Assembly: GCF_019392335.1 (NCBI RefSeq)
Contig: NZ_JAHXRQ010000006.1
Coordinates: 155,602-219,601 of the forward strand
Reading direction: 5' to 3'
Source of the DNA: Mameliella sp. CS4
GTDB taxonomy: Bacteria > Pseudomonadota > Alphaproteobacteria > Rhodobacterales > Rhodobacteraceae
Length of the DNA: 64,000 bases
The position numbers and the translations under genes are program-made. Positions 16,170-25,838 of the stretch are shown piece by piece. Position 1 is the stretch's first letter. The number at the start of each line of letters is the position of its first letter. The notes beneath the pieces were generated by a model. That model saw only the letters and a list, made by a program, of their open reading frames with translations, did no database searches and was not told the DNA's origin.

Positions 16170-17195
16170 TTGGCCGCCGACGACTCCCGCCCGCTTACCC
16201 TTCGCGATGTCTCCGAGGCATCCGGCGTCTCGGAAATGACCGTCAGCCGCGTCTTGCGCAACCGCGGGGACGTCAGCCAGGCGACCCGGGAAAAGGTTCT
16301 GGAAGCGGCCAAGACGCTGGGCTACGTGCCCAACAAGATCGCAGGCGCGCTTGCCAGCCAGCGGGTGAACCTCGTCGCGGTCATCATCCCCTCCTTGCGC
16401 AACATGGTCTTCCCCGAGGTTCTGTCGGGCATCTCCAGCGTGTTGGAAGAGACCGAGCTGCAGCCCGTGGTCGGCGTCACCGACTACCTGCCCGAAAAGG
16501 AAGAGCGCGTCCTCTACGAGATGCTCTCGTGGCGCCCCTCGGGCGTGATCGTGGCCGGGCTGGAACATACCGAGGCCGCGCGCGCCATGCTCAAGGCCAG
16601 CGGCATCCCGGTGGTCGAGATCATGGACACCGACGGCAAGCCGATCGACTGCGCCGTGGGCATCAGCCATCGCAGGGCGGGCCGCGAAATGGCCCGCGCG
16701 ATCCTGAAACAGGGCTATCAGCGCATCGGCTTCATGGGCACCAAGATGCCGCTGGACCACCGCGCGCGCAAACGCTTCGAGGGCTTCACCGAGGCGTTGG
16801 CAAAGGAAGGCGTCGAGGTGATCGACCAGGAATTCTATTCCGGCGGTTCCGCCCTCGCCAAGGGGCGCGAAATGACCAAGGCCATGCTGGAGCGTGAGCC
16901 GGAGCTAGACTTCCTCTATTATTCCAACGACATGATCGCGGCGGGCGGCCTGTTGCACCTGCTGGATGCGGGCATAGAGATCCCCGGCCAGATCGGTCTT
17001 GCCGGGTTCAACGGGGTCGAATTGCTGGACGGCCTGCCGCGCAAGCTGGCGACGATGGATGCCTGCCGGGCGGAAATCGGGCGCAAGGCCGCACAGATCA
17101 TCTCCGGCCGGGTCGACAACCCAGAGGCGGAGTTTGAGCCGATCATCGAACTGGCGCCCAAACTGGACTACGGCGACACGCTGAAGCGGCGCTGA
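16170..17195 (+). CDS. LacI-family transcriptional regulator
   Basis: A 341-residue repressor. The N-terminal LacI helix-turn-helix is LTLRDVSEASGVSEMTVSRV plus the hinge helix (YVPNKIAGALASQRVN), followed by a periplasmic-binding-protein-like effector domain to the C-terminus (VNLVAVIIPSLRN, YQRIGFMG, LDFLYYSNDMIAAGGL). It is closest in style to gluconate-type (GntR) LacI repressors. TTG at 16170 is chosen because AAAAGGA precedes it and homologues begin shortly before RPLTLRDV; the frame is open back to 16080. No sugar genes are adjacent, so the regulon cannot be told from context; the uronate operon at 8-11 kb is a possible but unproven target. Confidence 0.9.
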   Translation: MAADDSRPLTLRDVSEASGVSEMTVSRVLRNRGDVSQATREKVLEAAKTLGYVPNKIAGALASQRVNLVAVIIPSLRNMVFPEVLSGISSVLEETELQPVVGVTDYLPEKEERVLYEMLSWRPSGVIVAGLEHTEAARAMLKASGIPVVEIMDTDGKPIDCAVGISHRRAGREMARAILKQGYQRIGFMGTKMPLDHRARKRFEGFTEALAKEGVEVIDQEFYSGGSALAKGREMTKAMLEREPELDFLYYSNDMIAAGGLLHLLDAGIEIPGQIGLAGFNGVELLDGLPRKLATMDACRAEIGRKAAQIISGRVDNPEAEFEPIIELAPKLDYGDTLKRR

Positions 17196-17210
17196 AAGCC
17201 CCGCGCACCG

Positions 17211-17236
17211 CAGTCCCGGGCCTGCCCCGGGACCTC
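17211..17236. repeat. palindromic intergenic repeat, GTCCCGGG family, copy 1
   Basis: CAGTCCCGGGCCTGCCCCGGGACCTC. The same 26-bp element is at 61392-61417 (same orientation, four differences) and 45268-45293 (inverted). Here it separates the LacI regulator from convergent cmk. Confidence 0.75.
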
Positions 17237-17243
17237 GCGGCCC

Positions 17244-17858
17244 CTAACCCGCCGCTCCGGCGCGCTCCACGATGGCAATGGCCTCGGCCACCGCATCCGC
17301 AATGGCCATTTTCGACGTGTCCAGCGTGATCGCATCCTCTGCCGGTTTCAGCGGCGCATCGGCCCGGTTCATGTCGCGCGCATCGCGGGCCAGGACGTCC
17401 TCCAGCACCTCTTCCAGTGTCACCTCGTGCCCTGAAGCCACCAGTTCGCGCCACCGCCGCTCGGCCCGCACCTCGGCGCCGGCAATCACGAACAGCTTGG
17501 CCTCGGCCTCGGGGCAGATCACTGTCCCGATGTCGCGCCCGTCCAGAACTGCGCCCCCCGACCGCCGGGCAAAAGCCCGCTGCACATCGACCAGCGCCGC
17601 CCGCACATCGGGCAAGGCCGCCACTTTCGAAGCCGCCTGAGCCACCTCCGGCCCCCGCAGGTCCTGCGCGTCCAGCCCTGTCACGTCCAGCCCCTGCGCC
17701 GCCTCCAGCGGCGGCACACCCAACAGCATCTGCCGCCCGACCGCGCGATACAGCAGCCCGGTGTCCAGATGCGCAAAACCGAAATGCGCCGCAAGCTGGC
17801 GCGCGATGGTGCCCTTGCCGCTGGCGGCGGGGCCGTCGATGGCGATGGTAAAACTCAC
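17244..17858 (-). CDS. cmk: cytidylate kinase
   Basis: A 204-residue nucleoside monophosphate kinase. It starts [20 protein letters not shown] (P-loop GPAASGKGT) and contains [11 protein letters not shown] and [15 protein letters not shown], diagnostic for CMP/dCMP kinases. It phosphorylates CMP and dCMP in pyrimidine nucleotide supply. It starts with GTG, and its start overlaps the stop of the upstream GFA gene (GTGA), implying translational coupling. Part of an aroA-GFA-cmk minus-strand run. Confidence 0.95.
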   Translation of the reverse strand: MSFTIAIDGPAASGKGTIARQLAAHFGFAHLDTGLLYRAVGRQMLLGVPPLEAAQGLDVTGLDAQDLRGPEVAQAASKVAALPDVRAALVDVQRAFARRSGGAVLDGRDIGTVICPEAEAKLFVIAGAEVRAERRWRELVASGHEVTLEEVLEDVLARDARDMNRADAPLKPAEDAITLDTSKMAIADAVAEAIAIVERAGAAG

Positions 17859-18274
17859 GCGATCACCTGTGTTGTCATGCCCGGGTCAGCGCCATCGGCC
17901 CGGGGCAGGCCCCCGCCGATATCATAGTAGTCCCCCTTGTCGGCGCAAAAGATGTGCCCCGACAAGTGCAGCCCGGTCGGCCCGTCGATGGTCCCGGCAA
18001 AGATCGACAGATGGGTGCCCGGCCCGTCCCAGAATAGGTTGCTGCCGCAGGTCCCGCAGAAGCCGCGCCGCGCTGTCTCGGACGATCCGTACCAGGTCAC
18101 GTCACCCGTCACCGAAACCGTCTCACGCGGCGCCGATGTGGCTGCCACGTGATGTCCCGAGGTCTTGCGGCACTGGCTGCAATGGCAGGCGATCACCGGG
18201 CGCAGGGCGCCGCTCACGCGGTAGGTCACCGCCTTGCAGAGGCATCCCCCCGTCACTCCAGCCGCAGCCTGCAT
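17855..18274 (-). CDS. GFA/CENP-V family zinc-binding protein
   Basis: A 139-residue glutathione-dependent formaldehyde-activating-like protein. The zinc ligands are [19 protein letters not shown] and [11 protein letters not shown]. Members are cytosolic and mostly uncharacterised; only a few act as S-hydroxymethylglutathione synthases. ATG 18274 is chosen over those at 18292 and 18310 because AGGGAG lies 6 bp upstream. The stop overlaps the cmk start. A second GFA protein is at 44889. Confidence 0.85.
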   Translation of the reverse strand: MQAAAGVTGGCLCKAVTYRVSGALRPVIACHCSQCRKTSGHHVAATSAPRETVSVTGDVTWYGSSETARRGFCGTCGSNLFWDGPGTHLSIFAGTIDGPTGLHLSGHIFCADKGDYYDIGGGLPRADGADPGMTTQVIA

Positions 18275-18346
18275 CGCACACTCCCTGTCCATCCTCCCGA
18301 GGCGTAGCAAGAGCGCGCCCCGGGGAAAAGCCCCAGCCGCTCCGCC

Positions 18347-19690
18347 TCAGCCGCGCGTGATCTCGGCGCCCAGGTTGCCCATCAGCGTCTCGAAGATCGG
18401 AAAGGACGTGGCGATCGGCCCGCCGTCATCCACCGTCATTGGCCGTGCGGCGGCAAACCCCATGACAAGAAAGGACATGGCGATGCGGTGATCCAGGTGG
18501 CTTTCCACCGTCACGCCGCCCGCAACCTTGCCATGCCCGCGCCCCTCGACGGTCCACCAGTCCTCGCCTTCCTCGACATGCACACCGGCGGCACGCAGGC
18601 CTGTGGCCATCGCATCAATCCGGTCACTTTCCTTGACGCGCAACTCCTTGACGCCCGGCATATGCGTGCGCCCCTCGGCGAAACTGGCGACAACCGACAG
18701 CACCGGATATTCGTCGATCATGCTGGCGGCGCGCTCGGCGGGCACCTCGATCCCCTTGAGATCGGGCGAGAAGCGCGCGCGCAAATCGGCCACCGGCTCG
18801 CCCCCTTCTTCGCGCGCGTTCTCATAGGTCAGGTCGGCGCCCATCTCGCGCAGCGTGGCAAACAGCCCCGCGCGCGTCGGGTTCAGCCCAATGTTCGGCA
18901 CCACCACGTCCGACCCTTCGGTGATGATCGCCGCGCAGACCGGGAAAGCCGCCGACGAGGGATCGCGCGGCACGGTGATGGTCTGCGGTTTCAGTTCGGG
19001 CCGCCCCTGCAGGGTGATGACCCGTCCCGCGTCGGTGACCTCGGTCGAGATCGTGGCCCCGAAGCCCGCCAGCATCCGTTCCGAGTGATCCCGCGTCGCC
19101 TCGCGCTCGATCACCACGGTCTCGCCCGGCGCGTTCAGCCCGGCCAGCAGAACGGCGGATTTCACCTGCGCCGAGGGCACCGGCACCTCGTAGCGCACCG
19201 GCAGCGGCTCGGCAGCGCCGACGATGGTCATGGGCAGCCGACCGCCCGACCGCCCATAGGCCCGCGTCCCGAACAGGTCCAGCGGATCGGTCACGCGGGC
19301 CATCGGGCGCTTGTTCAGGCTGGCGTCACCGGTAAAGGTCGCCACGATGGGCGAGGTGGCCATCGCCCCGATGATCAGCCGCACCCCGGTGCCCGAGTTG
19401 CCACAGTCGATCACGTTGTCCGGTTCGCCAAAGCCGCCGACCCCCACGCCATGCACATGCCAGGTGTCGCCGATCTTCTCGACCTGGGCGCCAAAGGCCT
19501 GCATGGCTTTGGCGGTGTCCAGCACGTCCTGCCCTTCCAGCAGTCCGGTCACCTTGGTCTCGCCCACCGCCATCGCGCCCAGGATCAGCGAGCGGTGAGA
19601 AATCGACTTGTCGCCGGGCACATGCGCCTCGCCCGCCAAGGGGCCGGAGGCACGCGAAGTCATCGGGATCGGGGTGCCGTGGGCGGACAT
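18347..19690 (-). CDS. aroA: 3-phosphoshikimate 1-carboxyvinyltransferase (EPSP synthase)
   Basis: A 447-residue EPSP synthase. It contains [16 protein letters not shown] near the N-terminus, the [15 protein letters not shown] loop and [15 protein letters not shown], with [13 protein letters not shown] and [12 protein letters not shown] towards the end. It condenses shikimate 3-phosphate with phosphoenolpyruvate in aromatic amino acid synthesis. Length and motifs fit alphaproteobacterial AroA. The segment after the phosphate-binding loop reads [10 protein letters not shown]; whether it is class I or II was not settled. ATG 19690 is preceded by AGGAG at the right distance. Confidence 0.96.
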   Translation of the reverse strand: MSAHGTPIPMTSRASGPLAGEAHVPGDKSISHRSLILGAMAVGETKVTGLLEGQDVLDTAKAMQAFGAQVEKIGDTWHVHGVGVGGFGEPDNVIDCGNSGTGVRLIIGAMATSPIVATFTGDASLNKRPMARVTDPLDLFGTRAYGRSGGRLPMTIVGAAEPLPVRYEVPVPSAQVKSAVLLAGLNAPGETVVIEREATRDHSERMLAGFGATISTEVTDAGRVITLQGRPELKPQTITVPRDPSSAAFPVCAAIITEGSDVVVPNIGLNPTRAGLFATLREMGADLTYENAREEGGEPVADLRARFSPDLKGIEVPAERAASMIDEYPVLSVVASFAEGRTHMPGVKELRVKESDRIDAMATGLRAAGVHVEEGEDWWTVEGRGHGKVAGGVTVESHLDHRIAMSFLVMGFAAARPMTVDDGGPIATSFPIFETLMGNLGAEITRG

Positions 19691-19775
19691 GGGGCGGTCT
19701 CCTGCAAAATCGTCGCCGCCTGATAGCAAGCGCCCGGGACAAGGTCCATCGCGCTCGTGCAGCGCCGCGCCCCTG

Positions 19776-19838
19776 TTTCTTCTCTCTCCAAATATCTCCG
19801 GGGGTGAAGGCCGCAGGCCGAGGGGGCAGCGCCCCCTG
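19776..19838 (-). repeat. intergenic GC-rich repeat, copy 2, immediately after trmB
   Basis: On the minus strand it begins 5 nt after the trmB stop: AGGGGGC-GCT-GCCCCCT hairpin (19822-19837), CGGCCTGCGGCC, CACCCCCGG, AGATATTTGG, AGAGAAGAA. It has the same order as copies 1 and 3. The hairpin right after the stop suggests a terminator-like role, although no T-run follows. Confidence 0.75.
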
Positions 19839-19843
19839 CCCGC

Positions 19844-20557
19844 TCACCGCCTGTGGAAGGTCAGGTAATGCGGCACGCGCCCCTCGCGCAGGGCCTTCTG
19901 CTCGTAGCGGGTCGAATACCAGTCAGCCCAGGGTGTGCGCCAATCCTCCGGCCCTTCGGCGGTCCATCTGAACCCGGCTTTCGGGACCTCGACCAGCGTC
20001 TGACGGACATAGTCGGGAATGTCTGTGGCGACGCGGAACTCGGCCCCCGGTTTCAGCACCCGGTGCAGTGGTTCCAGATGCTCCTGCGTCACAAAGCGCC
20101 GCCGGTGGTGCTTCTTCTTGGGCCAGGGATCGGGATACAGCAGAAAGGCCTTCGAGATCGACTGGTCCGGCAGCACGTCGAACAGGTTGCGCGCATCGCC
20201 GGGATAGACCCGCAGGTTCTCTGCGCCCGCCTCCCGGATCTTGCCCAGGAGCATTGCCACGCCGTTGATGAAGGGCTCGGCCCCGATGATGCCCACGCCC
20301 GGATTCCCGACCGCCTGGTGCACCATGTGCTCGCCGCCGCCAAAGCCGATTTCCAGCCAGACCGGCGCACCACCAAAGAGCGCGCCCGTGTCCAGCGGCG
20401 TCCGGTCGGGGTTTTCCTCCCAGTCGACCGCACCGGGCGACAGCCGGTCCAGGTCCTCCTGCAGGTACTCTTCCTGTTTCGGCCGCAGGGTCTTGCCCTT
20501 TATGCGGCCGTAGAAATTGCGCCAGGGGGCGCCGGGGTGCTTGTTTGACGTGGTCAT
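19844..20557 (-). CDS. trmB: tRNA (guanine-N7-)-methyltransferase
   Basis: A 237-residue TrmB. The SAM-binding motif is LEIGFGGGEHMVHQA, and the substrate loop is LLYPDPWPKKKHHRRR, diagnostic of this family; the C-terminal FRWTAEGPEDWRTPWADWYS is also typical. It makes m7G46 in tRNA variable loops. Length is normal. It is upstream of aroA on the same strand with a repeat element between them. Confidence 0.96.
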   Translation of the reverse strand: MTTSNKHPGAPWRNFYGRIKGKTLRPKQEEYLQEDLDRLSPGAVDWEENPDRTPLDTGALFGGAPVWLEIGFGGGEHMVHQAVGNPGVGIIGAEPFINGVAMLLGKIREAGAENLRVYPGDARNLFDVLPDQSISKAFLLYPDPWPKKKHHRRRFVTQEHLEPLHRVLKPGAEFRVATDIPDYVRQTLVEVPKAGFRWTAEGPEDWRTPWADWYSTRYEQKALREGRVPHYLTFHRR

Positions 20558-20609
20558 GGCCCGGGCGCTTAGCGCCCGGCGCCCGATCGTGCAAGGCTCC
20601 TCTGCGCGC

Positions 20610-21149
20610 TCACGGCGCGATCAGGATGCTCCCCAGCACCTCCAGCCCGTCGCCATTCCGACGCACCACCAGCACCTCGCCCGACCGCGTGCCGCGCCCG
20701 GTCAGCGCGCTGATGTTGACCTGGTGCGTGACAACGATGGGCCGTCCCCCCCGCGTTTCCAACAGCTCCAGCGCGCCAGCCGTCCGCACCGCGCGCTGGT
20801 CGAAATCGCGAAAGAAGGAGTTGAACACGGGCGCCGGTGTCACCTCTCCCAGCTCCAGCAGGCTGGCCGTTTCCTGGCAGCGGCACCACTGGCTGCTCAG
20901 CACCGCGTCGAACTGCACCCCGCGCGCGCGAAAGGCCGCCCCGATGGCGCGTGCCTGCGCCCTGCCCCGGTCATCGAGGTTGCGCTGCGTGCTGCAGTCT
21001 TCCAGCGTGAAACCCGCCGGATCGCCCGTGCCGGGCGCCAGCGCGTGGCGCATGATGGCAAAGGCGCCAGGCCGGTCCAGCGCGGCCCAGTCATTGGCCA
21101 TCAGCACCCCCGGCCACAACAGGCCGAGGGCAAGGATCAGGAACCGCAT
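20610..21149 (-). CDS. secreted histidine phosphatase family protein
   Basis: A 179-residue protein with a signal peptide (FLILALGLLWPGVLMANDWA). The phosphohistidine is in FAIMRHALAPG (RHG variant RHA), and the second catalytic His is in PIVVTHQVNISALTG. This looks like the SixA/PgmB-type 'histidine phosphatase' clade exported to the periplasm. The substrate is unknown. The ATG at 21149 overlaps the stop codon of the upstream dienelactone hydrolase by one base (TGATG), so the two are translationally coupled. Confidence 0.85.
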   Translation of the reverse strand: MRFLILALGLLWPGVLMANDWAALDRPGAFAIMRHALAPGTGDPAGFTLEDCSTQRNLDDRGRAQARAIGAAFRARGVQFDAVLSSQWCRCQETASLLELGEVTPAPVFNSFFRDFDQRAVRTAGALELLETRGGRPIVVTHQVNISALTGRGTRSGEVLVVRRNGDGLEVLGSILIAP

Positions 21150-21892
21150 CACAGCCGGTCGTCAAGGAAGCCCAGCAGCCCCTCCCAGGACCCTTGGTCC
21201 GCCGTCAGGTCATAGTCCCTCGACCCATAGACGGTAAAGCTGTGGCGGGCGCCGCCAAAGACCTGCGCGCCATGTTCGACACCCGCGCCCTGCAACTGGT
21301 CCAGCAGCGCGGCCAGGTCGCCCATCCCGGACACCGGGTCGGCGCTGCCGTGGAACAGCATCACCGGAGCGCTCGTCGCGCTGTAGTCCTGCCCCTCGGG
21401 CGTGCCCAGCCCGCCGTGGAAGCTGACGAACCCCTGCAGGTCGGCCCCGGCGCGGGCCGCTTCCAGCACCGCCGCACCGCCAAAGCAGTAGCCCATGATG
21501 ACGATGTCATCGGTGGCGCCCGCGATATTGGCCGCCTCCATGATCGAGCCCATCAGCCGCGCGCGGAATTCCTCGCGGTCGCCGTAAAGAGCGCCCGACA
21601 GCGCGCGGTTCTCGTCGACGGTCTTGGGGTCTTCGTCGGCACCGTAGACGTCGATGGCAAAGGCGGTATAGCCCAGCGCCGCCAGCATCTCGGCGCGGCG
21701 CTCTTCGTAGGCGGTCATCCCGTCCCAGTCATGCACGATCAGCACCGTGCCCTTGGGCGTGATGGCGGTGTTCGTGGCGACATAGCCCTCGTAGCTGCGG
21801 TCGCCCACGGTGTATTCATGATAGCCGGCCTGGATCTCGGCCTGGGCTGCGCCCGCCAGCATCACGGCGGCAGCAAAAACGGTGCGGATCAT
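21149..21892 (-). CDS. exported dienelactone hydrolase family protein
   Basis: A 247-residue alpha/beta hydrolase with a signal peptide (MIRTVFAAAVMLAGAAQA). The nucleophile is Cys in IMGYCFGGAAV, the acid is in FHGSADPVSG and the base in GARHSFTVYG, a complete Cys-Asp-His triad of the DLH family. The frame is open far upstream through metK, but the real start is the ATG at 21892 (GGGAGG upstream; a GTG lies one codon earlier). It is coupled to the histidine phosphatase gene. Substrate unknown; DLH-type enzymes cleave lactones and small esters. Confidence 0.88.
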   Translation of the reverse strand: MIRTVFAAAVMLAGAAQAEIQAGYHEYTVGDRSYEGYVATNTAITPKGTVLIVHDWDGMTAYEERRAEMLAALGYTAFAIDVYGADEDPKTVDENRALSGALYGDREEFRARLMGSIMEAANIAGATDDIVIMGYCFGGAAVLEAARAGADLQGFVSFHGGLGTPEGQDYSATSAPVMLFHGSADPVSGMGDLAALLDQLQGAGVEHGAQVFGGARHSFTVYGSRDYDLTADQGSWEGLLGFLDDRL

Positions 21893-21983
21893 CACGGAAC
21901 CTCCCTGTTCACATTCCACATCGCAAAGATAGCCGCCCACGGAAAAAGAAAAGGCGCCCCCGTGACAGGGGCGCCTCTTGTGG

Positions 21984-22046
21984 TTCTTCTTGGTCCAAAT
22001 ACCCCCGGGGGGAGTCGACCGCAGGGAGACGGGGGCACAGCCCCCT
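21984..22046 (-). repeat. intergenic GC-rich repeat, copy 3, immediately after metK
   Basis: On the minus strand it follows the metK stop codon by 3 nt: GGGGGC-TGT-GCCCCC hairpin (22031-22045), GTCTCCCTGCGG, CCCCCCGGGGG, TATTTGG, CCAAGAAGAA. It is the most complete of the three copies and the best model for the consensus. The hairpin position suggests transcription termination. Confidence 0.8.
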
Positions 22047-22047
22047 C

Positions 22048-23226
22048 TCAGACCTCTTTCTTCAGCGCCTCGGCCAGATCGGTCCGCTCCCAGGAGAAAC
22101 CGCCGTCCGCCTCGGGCGCCCGGCCAAAGTGGCCATAGGCGGCGGTGCGCGAATAGATCGGCTTGTTCAGGTCCAGATGGGTGCGGATGCCGCGCGGGGT
22201 CAGGTCGATCACCTTGGGGATCGCCGCCTCGATGGCCTGCGCCTCGATCTGGCCGGTCTGGTGCGTGTCGACATAGATCGACAGCGGCTTGGCCACGCCG
22301 ATGGCATAGGACAGCTGCACGGTGCAGCGTTCCGCCATCCCGGCGGCCACCACGTTCTTGGCCAGATAGCGGGCGACATAGGCCGCCGACCGGTCCACCT
22401 TGGTCGGGTCCTTGCCCGAAAAGGCGCCGCCGCCGTGCGGCGCGGCACCGCCGTAGGTGTCGACGATGATCTTGCGGCCCGTCAGGCCCGCGTCGCCGTC
22501 CGGTCCACCGATGACGAACTTGCCGGTCGGGTTCACCCACCACTCGGTCTCGGCGGTGATCCAGCCCTCGGGCAGGGTCTCGCGGATGTAGGGCTCGACC
22601 AGATCGCGCACATCGGCGCTGGTCATGTCTTCGTCGATGTGCTGGGTCGACAGCACGATCGAGGTCACGCCCATCGGCTTGCCGTGTTCATAGCGGACCG
22701 AGAGCTGCGACTTGGCATCCGGGCCCAGCCGGGGCTCGGTGCCGTTCTTGCGCACCTCGGCGAGGCGGCGCAGGATCGCGTGGCTGAACTGGATCGGCGC
22801 CGGCATCAGCGCGTCGGTCTCGTTCGTGGCGTAGCCGAACATGATGCCCTGGTCGCCGGCACCTTCGTCGCCCTGCTCGCCGGTCACGCCCTGCGCGATA
22901 TGGGCGGACTGTTCGTGCAGCAGGTTGGTGATTTCCACGGTCTCGTGGTGGAACTTGTCCTGCTCATAGCCGATGTCCTTGATGCAGGCACGGGCGATGT
23001 CGGGAATGCTGGCCATGTATTCTGCCAGCTTGTCCTGGTCAGAGAGGCCCACCTCGCCCCCGATGACCACGCGGTTGGTGGTGGCGAAGGTCTCGCAGGC
23101 GACACGCGCAAGCGGGTCTTCGGCCAGGAAGGCATCCAGGATCGCGTCGGAAATCCGGTCGCAGACCTTGTCCGGGTGCCCCTCCGAGACGGACTCGGAG
23201 GTGAAGATGTAGTTGTGTCGGGACAT
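22048..23226 (-). CDS. metK: S-adenosylmethionine synthetase
   Basis: A 392-residue MAT. Motifs are [32 protein letters not shown] (methionine-binding hexapeptide) and [19 protein letters not shown] (phosphate loop). It makes SAM from methionine and ATP. The ATG at 23226 gives [19 protein letters not shown]; the open frame upstream covers the riboswitch and is not coding. GGAG, 10 nt before the ATG, is part of the SAM/SAH riboswitch, so translation should fall when SAM or SAH is high. It follows the lnt operon on the same strand. Confidence 0.97.
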   Translation of the reverse strand: MSRHNYIFTSESVSEGHPDKVCDRISDAILDAFLAEDPLARVACETFATTNRVVIGGEVGLSDQDKLAEYMASIPDIARACIKDIGYEQDKFHHETVEITNLLHEQSAHIAQGVTGEQGDEGAGDQGIMFGYATNETDALMPAPIQFSHAILRRLAEVRKNGTEPRLGPDAKSQLSVRYEHGKPMGVTSIVLSTQHIDEDMTSADVRDLVEPYIRETLPEGWITAETEWWVNPTGKFVIGGPDGDAGLTGRKIIVDTYGGAAPHGGGAFSGKDPTKVDRSAAYVARYLAKNVVAAGMAERCTVQLSYAIGVAKPLSIYVDTHQTGQIEAQAIEAAIPKVIDLTPRGIRTHLDLNKPIYSRTAAYGHFGRAPEADGGFSWERTDLAEALKKEV

Positions 23227-23233
23227 GATGGGG

Positions 23234-23275
23234 TGCTCCATTGATGACGCCGTCACGCCAGGAAGCCGTTGTGAC
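23234..23275 (-). promoter_or_regulatory. SAM/SAH riboswitch controlling metK
   Basis: Read on the minus strand: GTCAC, AACGGCTTCCTGGC, GTGAC, then a linker and GGAGCA. This matches the compact H-type pseudoknot of the Rhodobacterales SAM/SAH class as I remember it: P1 is GTCAC/GTGAC, and GGAGC pairs back with GCTTCC in the loop. The GGAG is the metK Shine-Dalgarno, so ligand binding would hide it. Its position just before metK is the class's standard context. Confidence 0.93.
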
Positions 23276-23320
23276 GGGTTTTTGATGTCCAGAAGCGGGT
23301 ACGCGGCGCAGCGCGCAGGG

Positions 23321-24865
23321 TCAATCGGAATCTGTGTCGCTGCGGCGGCGGGACGCCGCCGAAAGCACCGCAATTGCCACAAACATGAGCAAACCCACCG
23401 GAAAATCCCCGCTGCGGCTGTAGATCGTGTGCCGGATCGGCGGCGGCAACGGCGCATCGACATAGCCCGCCTCGCCCAGGGGAATGCTGGCCAGGACACG
23501 CCCCGCCCCGTCGATCACCGCCGAGACGCCGGTATTGGCTGCGCGCAGCATCGGCAGCCCCTGTTCGATGGAACGGATACGGGCCTGGGCCAGGTGCTGG
23601 AAAGGACCGGACCAGGTGCCGAACCAGGCGTCGTTGGTGATCTGGATCAGCATGTCCGGCCGCAAGGGCGCGCCGTTCACATCCTGGGGAAAGACCGCCT
23701 CGTAGCAGATCAGCGGCAGGGCGCTGCCCAGGGGGCCCATGTCGATCACCTGCGGCCCCGGCCCGGGCGTGTATCCGCCCTCGGCCCGGGCGGCCAGCCC
23801 GGCGATGTTCCACCGCGCGAACAGCGCGGCGGCGGGCATGTATTCCCCGAAAGGCACAAGGTGATGCTTGTCATAGAGCGCCTGCACCCCGCCACCGGGC
23901 GCCAGCACGATCAGCGAGTTGTAATAGCCCGCCTGGTCCGCACGCTGGACCCCCAGCAGCACCCGGCTCTCGCCCGCCGCCTCGGTGATCCGGTCCAGCG
24001 TCGGCCCCGCCCGGTGCAACAGGTTGGGCACGCTGGTTTCCGGCCAGACGACCAGCGCGGGCGCCGCCCCGCCTTCCGTGGGCGCGGCGCGGGTGAACTC
24101 CAGCTTGCGCTGCATGAAGACCGGGATCTTTTGCGGGTCCCATTTCTCGTGCTGGGGGGCATTGGGCTGGACCAGCCGCACCACGGGGCGCGCTGCCAGG
24201 TCCTGCGCGGCAGGGGTCAGCAGCCAGCCGCCGCCGAACAGCACCGCCAGCAGGGCAACGGCGCCCAGGGCCGCCCGCCCCCCGCCGGGGCGCAGCGCCA
24301 ACGCGCAAAGCGCCGCCGCCGAAAGTGTCATCACAGTCAGCCCGTGCGGCCCGATGACCGAGACCCACTGGATCACCGGAACCGGCAGCCAGACATAGGG
24401 CACCAGCGCCCAGGGAAAACCGGTAAGGACATAGGCACGCGCCAGTTCCGCCAGGCTCCACGCCAGGACCAGCCCGATCACCGGGTAGCGCCCCTGCGAC
24501 GAGAGCCGGAACGCCAGCCCCCAGAACAGTGCCAGCCCGCCCGCAAGACCGATCAGCGCAAAGGGCGCCATCCATCCCGTCACGGCGGCATCGACAAAGA
24601 AAGGCTCGACGATCCAGCCCATCGAAAAACCGAAATAGCCCAGCCCCACGGCCCAGCCCGTGCCCGCCGACCGCAGCCCGCCCGGCGTCACAAGGAACAG
24701 CCAGACCGCCGCGACGTAGCCCGCGAACCCCAGGTACCACAGGTCATAAGGAGGCTGACCCAGACCGATGACCACGCCCGCCAGCACCGCCAGAGGCAGG
24801 CGCATCCAGCCCGGCAAGGGGCCAGCAGCCACGCGGGCGCCGCCCACCGCCCGCCTGTCAGGCAT
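23321..24865 (-). CDS. lnt: apolipoprotein N-acyltransferase
   Basis: A 514-residue inner-membrane protein. An N-terminal set of membrane helices (residues about 20-215) precedes a periplasmic nitrilase-like domain (about 225-480) and a final helix. The catalytic Glu is in [10 protein letters not shown], Cys in [10 protein letters not shown], and Lys lies in the [14 protein letters not shown] region. It adds the third acyl chain to lipoproteins, completing their maturation. Its start overlaps the corC stop by 8 bp. Several lipoproteins in this window are likely substrates. Confidence 0.95.
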   Translation of the reverse strand: MPDRRAVGGARVAAGPLPGWMRLPLAVLAGVVIGLGQPPYDLWYLGFAGYVAAVWLFLVTPGGLRSAGTGWAVGLGYFGFSMGWIVEPFFVDAAVTGWMAPFALIGLAGGLALFWGLAFRLSSQGRYPVIGLVLAWSLAELARAYVLTGFPWALVPYVWLPVPVIQWVSVIGPHGLTVMTLSAAALCALALRPGGGRAALGAVALLAVLFGGGWLLTPAAQDLAARPVVRLVQPNAPQHEKWDPQKIPVFMQRKLEFTRAAPTEGGAAPALVVWPETSVPNLLHRAGPTLDRITEAAGESRVLLGVQRADQAGYYNSLIVLAPGGGVQALYDKHHLVPFGEYMPAAALFARWNIAGLAARAEGGYTPGPGPQVIDMGPLGSALPLICYEAVFPQDVNGAPLRPDMLIQITNDAWFGTWSGPFQHLAQARIRSIEQGLPMLRAANTGVSAVIDGAGRVLASIPLGEAGYVDAPLPPPIRHTIYSRSGDFPVGLLMFVAIAVLSAASRRRSDTDSD

Positions 24866-25838
24866 GGCCCGCGTCGGCCTTGACCGCCGGCGCCTCTGTC
24901 ACCGGCGCGGGCGCTGTCGCGGCGGTCTCGGTCCGTGTCGTCTTGGACGGGCGCACCCGCAGCCGCTTGATCCGGCGCGGGTCCGCATCGACAACCTCGA
25001 AATCCAGACCCGCCGGATGCGGCACGACCTCACCCCGCGCGGGCACGCGGCCCGCCAGCATGAAGACCAGCCCGCCCAGCGTGTCGATCTCTTCCTCGTC
25101 GATGTCGTCGTGGTCGGTCAGCGCCAGGCCCAGCTCACCCTCGAAATCGCTTAGCGGCGTCTTGGCCTGCACCAGGTAGCAGCCGGTCTTTTCTCGGGTC
25201 CAGTACTGATCCTCGTCGGTGTCGTGTTCGTCCTCGATCTCGCCGATGACCTGTTCGATCAGGTCCTCGATCGTCACCAGCCCGTCGACCCCGCCGTATT
25301 CGTCGATCACCAGTGCCATGTGACGGCGCTCGGTCTGCATCTTGGTCAGCAGCACGCCAATCGGCATCGACGGCGGCACAAAGAGCAGCGGTCGCAGCAT
25401 CCGTTTCAGGTTGAACCGCCCGCCGGTGCCGTTAAAGCCCTGCTGCAGCGCGAAATCCTTGAGGTGGGCCATGCCCACGGGCGTGTCCAACGTCCCCTCG
25501 TAGACCGGCAGCCGCGTCATGCCGCTTTCGCGGAACACGGTGACCAGGTCCTCCTTGGTGATCGTATTGGGCACGGCGATGATCTCGGCCTTTGGAATGG
25601 CCACATCCTCGACCCGCATCCGACGCAGGTTGATCATGCCGTGAACCGGCCTGTCGTGCGCCCGTGGCGCGCTTTCGGCCGCAGAGCCGTGCCGCGAGGC
25701 CCCCTCGCCGCCCCGGCCGAACAACCGCTGCCAGAAACTGCGCCGCGGCCCGTGTCCGTTCATGTGTCCCGTCAGTGGCGCGCTTTGCGCTGCCTTAGAC
25801 GAGTCGTCGCTATCGCCCATCTTTCCTGTTCCAGTCAT
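24858..25838 (-). CDS. corC: CorC/HlyC-family CBS-domain protein
   Basis: A 326-residue cytosolic protein with a charged N-terminal tail (1-65), two CBS domains (about 75-205; MINLRRMRVEDVAIPKAEII, DEYGGVDGLVTIEDLIEQVI) and a C-terminal transporter-associated domain (about 225-300). The family is linked to magnesium/cobalt efflux but its biochemical role is unsettled. It sits in the conserved phoH-ybeY-corC-lnt order. The start ATG at 25838 overlaps the ybeY stop (ATGA); an ATG six codons later is also possible. Confidence 0.93.
   Translation of the reverse strand: MTGTGKMGDSDDSSKAAQSAPLTGHMNGHGPRRSFWQRLFGRGGEGASRHGSAAESAPRAHDRPVHGMINLRRMRVEDVAIPKAEIIAVPNTITKEDLVTVFRESGMTRLPVYEGTLDTPVGMAHLKDFALQQGFNGTGGRFNLKRMLRPLLFVPPSMPIGVLLTKMQTERRHMALVIDEYGGVDGLVTIEDLIEQVIGEIEDEHDTDEDQYWTREKTGCYLVQAKTPLSDFEGELGLALTDHDDIDEEEIDTLGGLVFMLAGRVPARGEVVPHPAGLDFEVVDADPRRIKRLRVRPSKTTRTETAATAPAPVTEAPAVKADAGHA

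Noticed and set aside
18488..19723. 411-codon plus-strand ORF over aroA
   Set aside because: Shadow; Arg/His/Gly-rich with no motifs.
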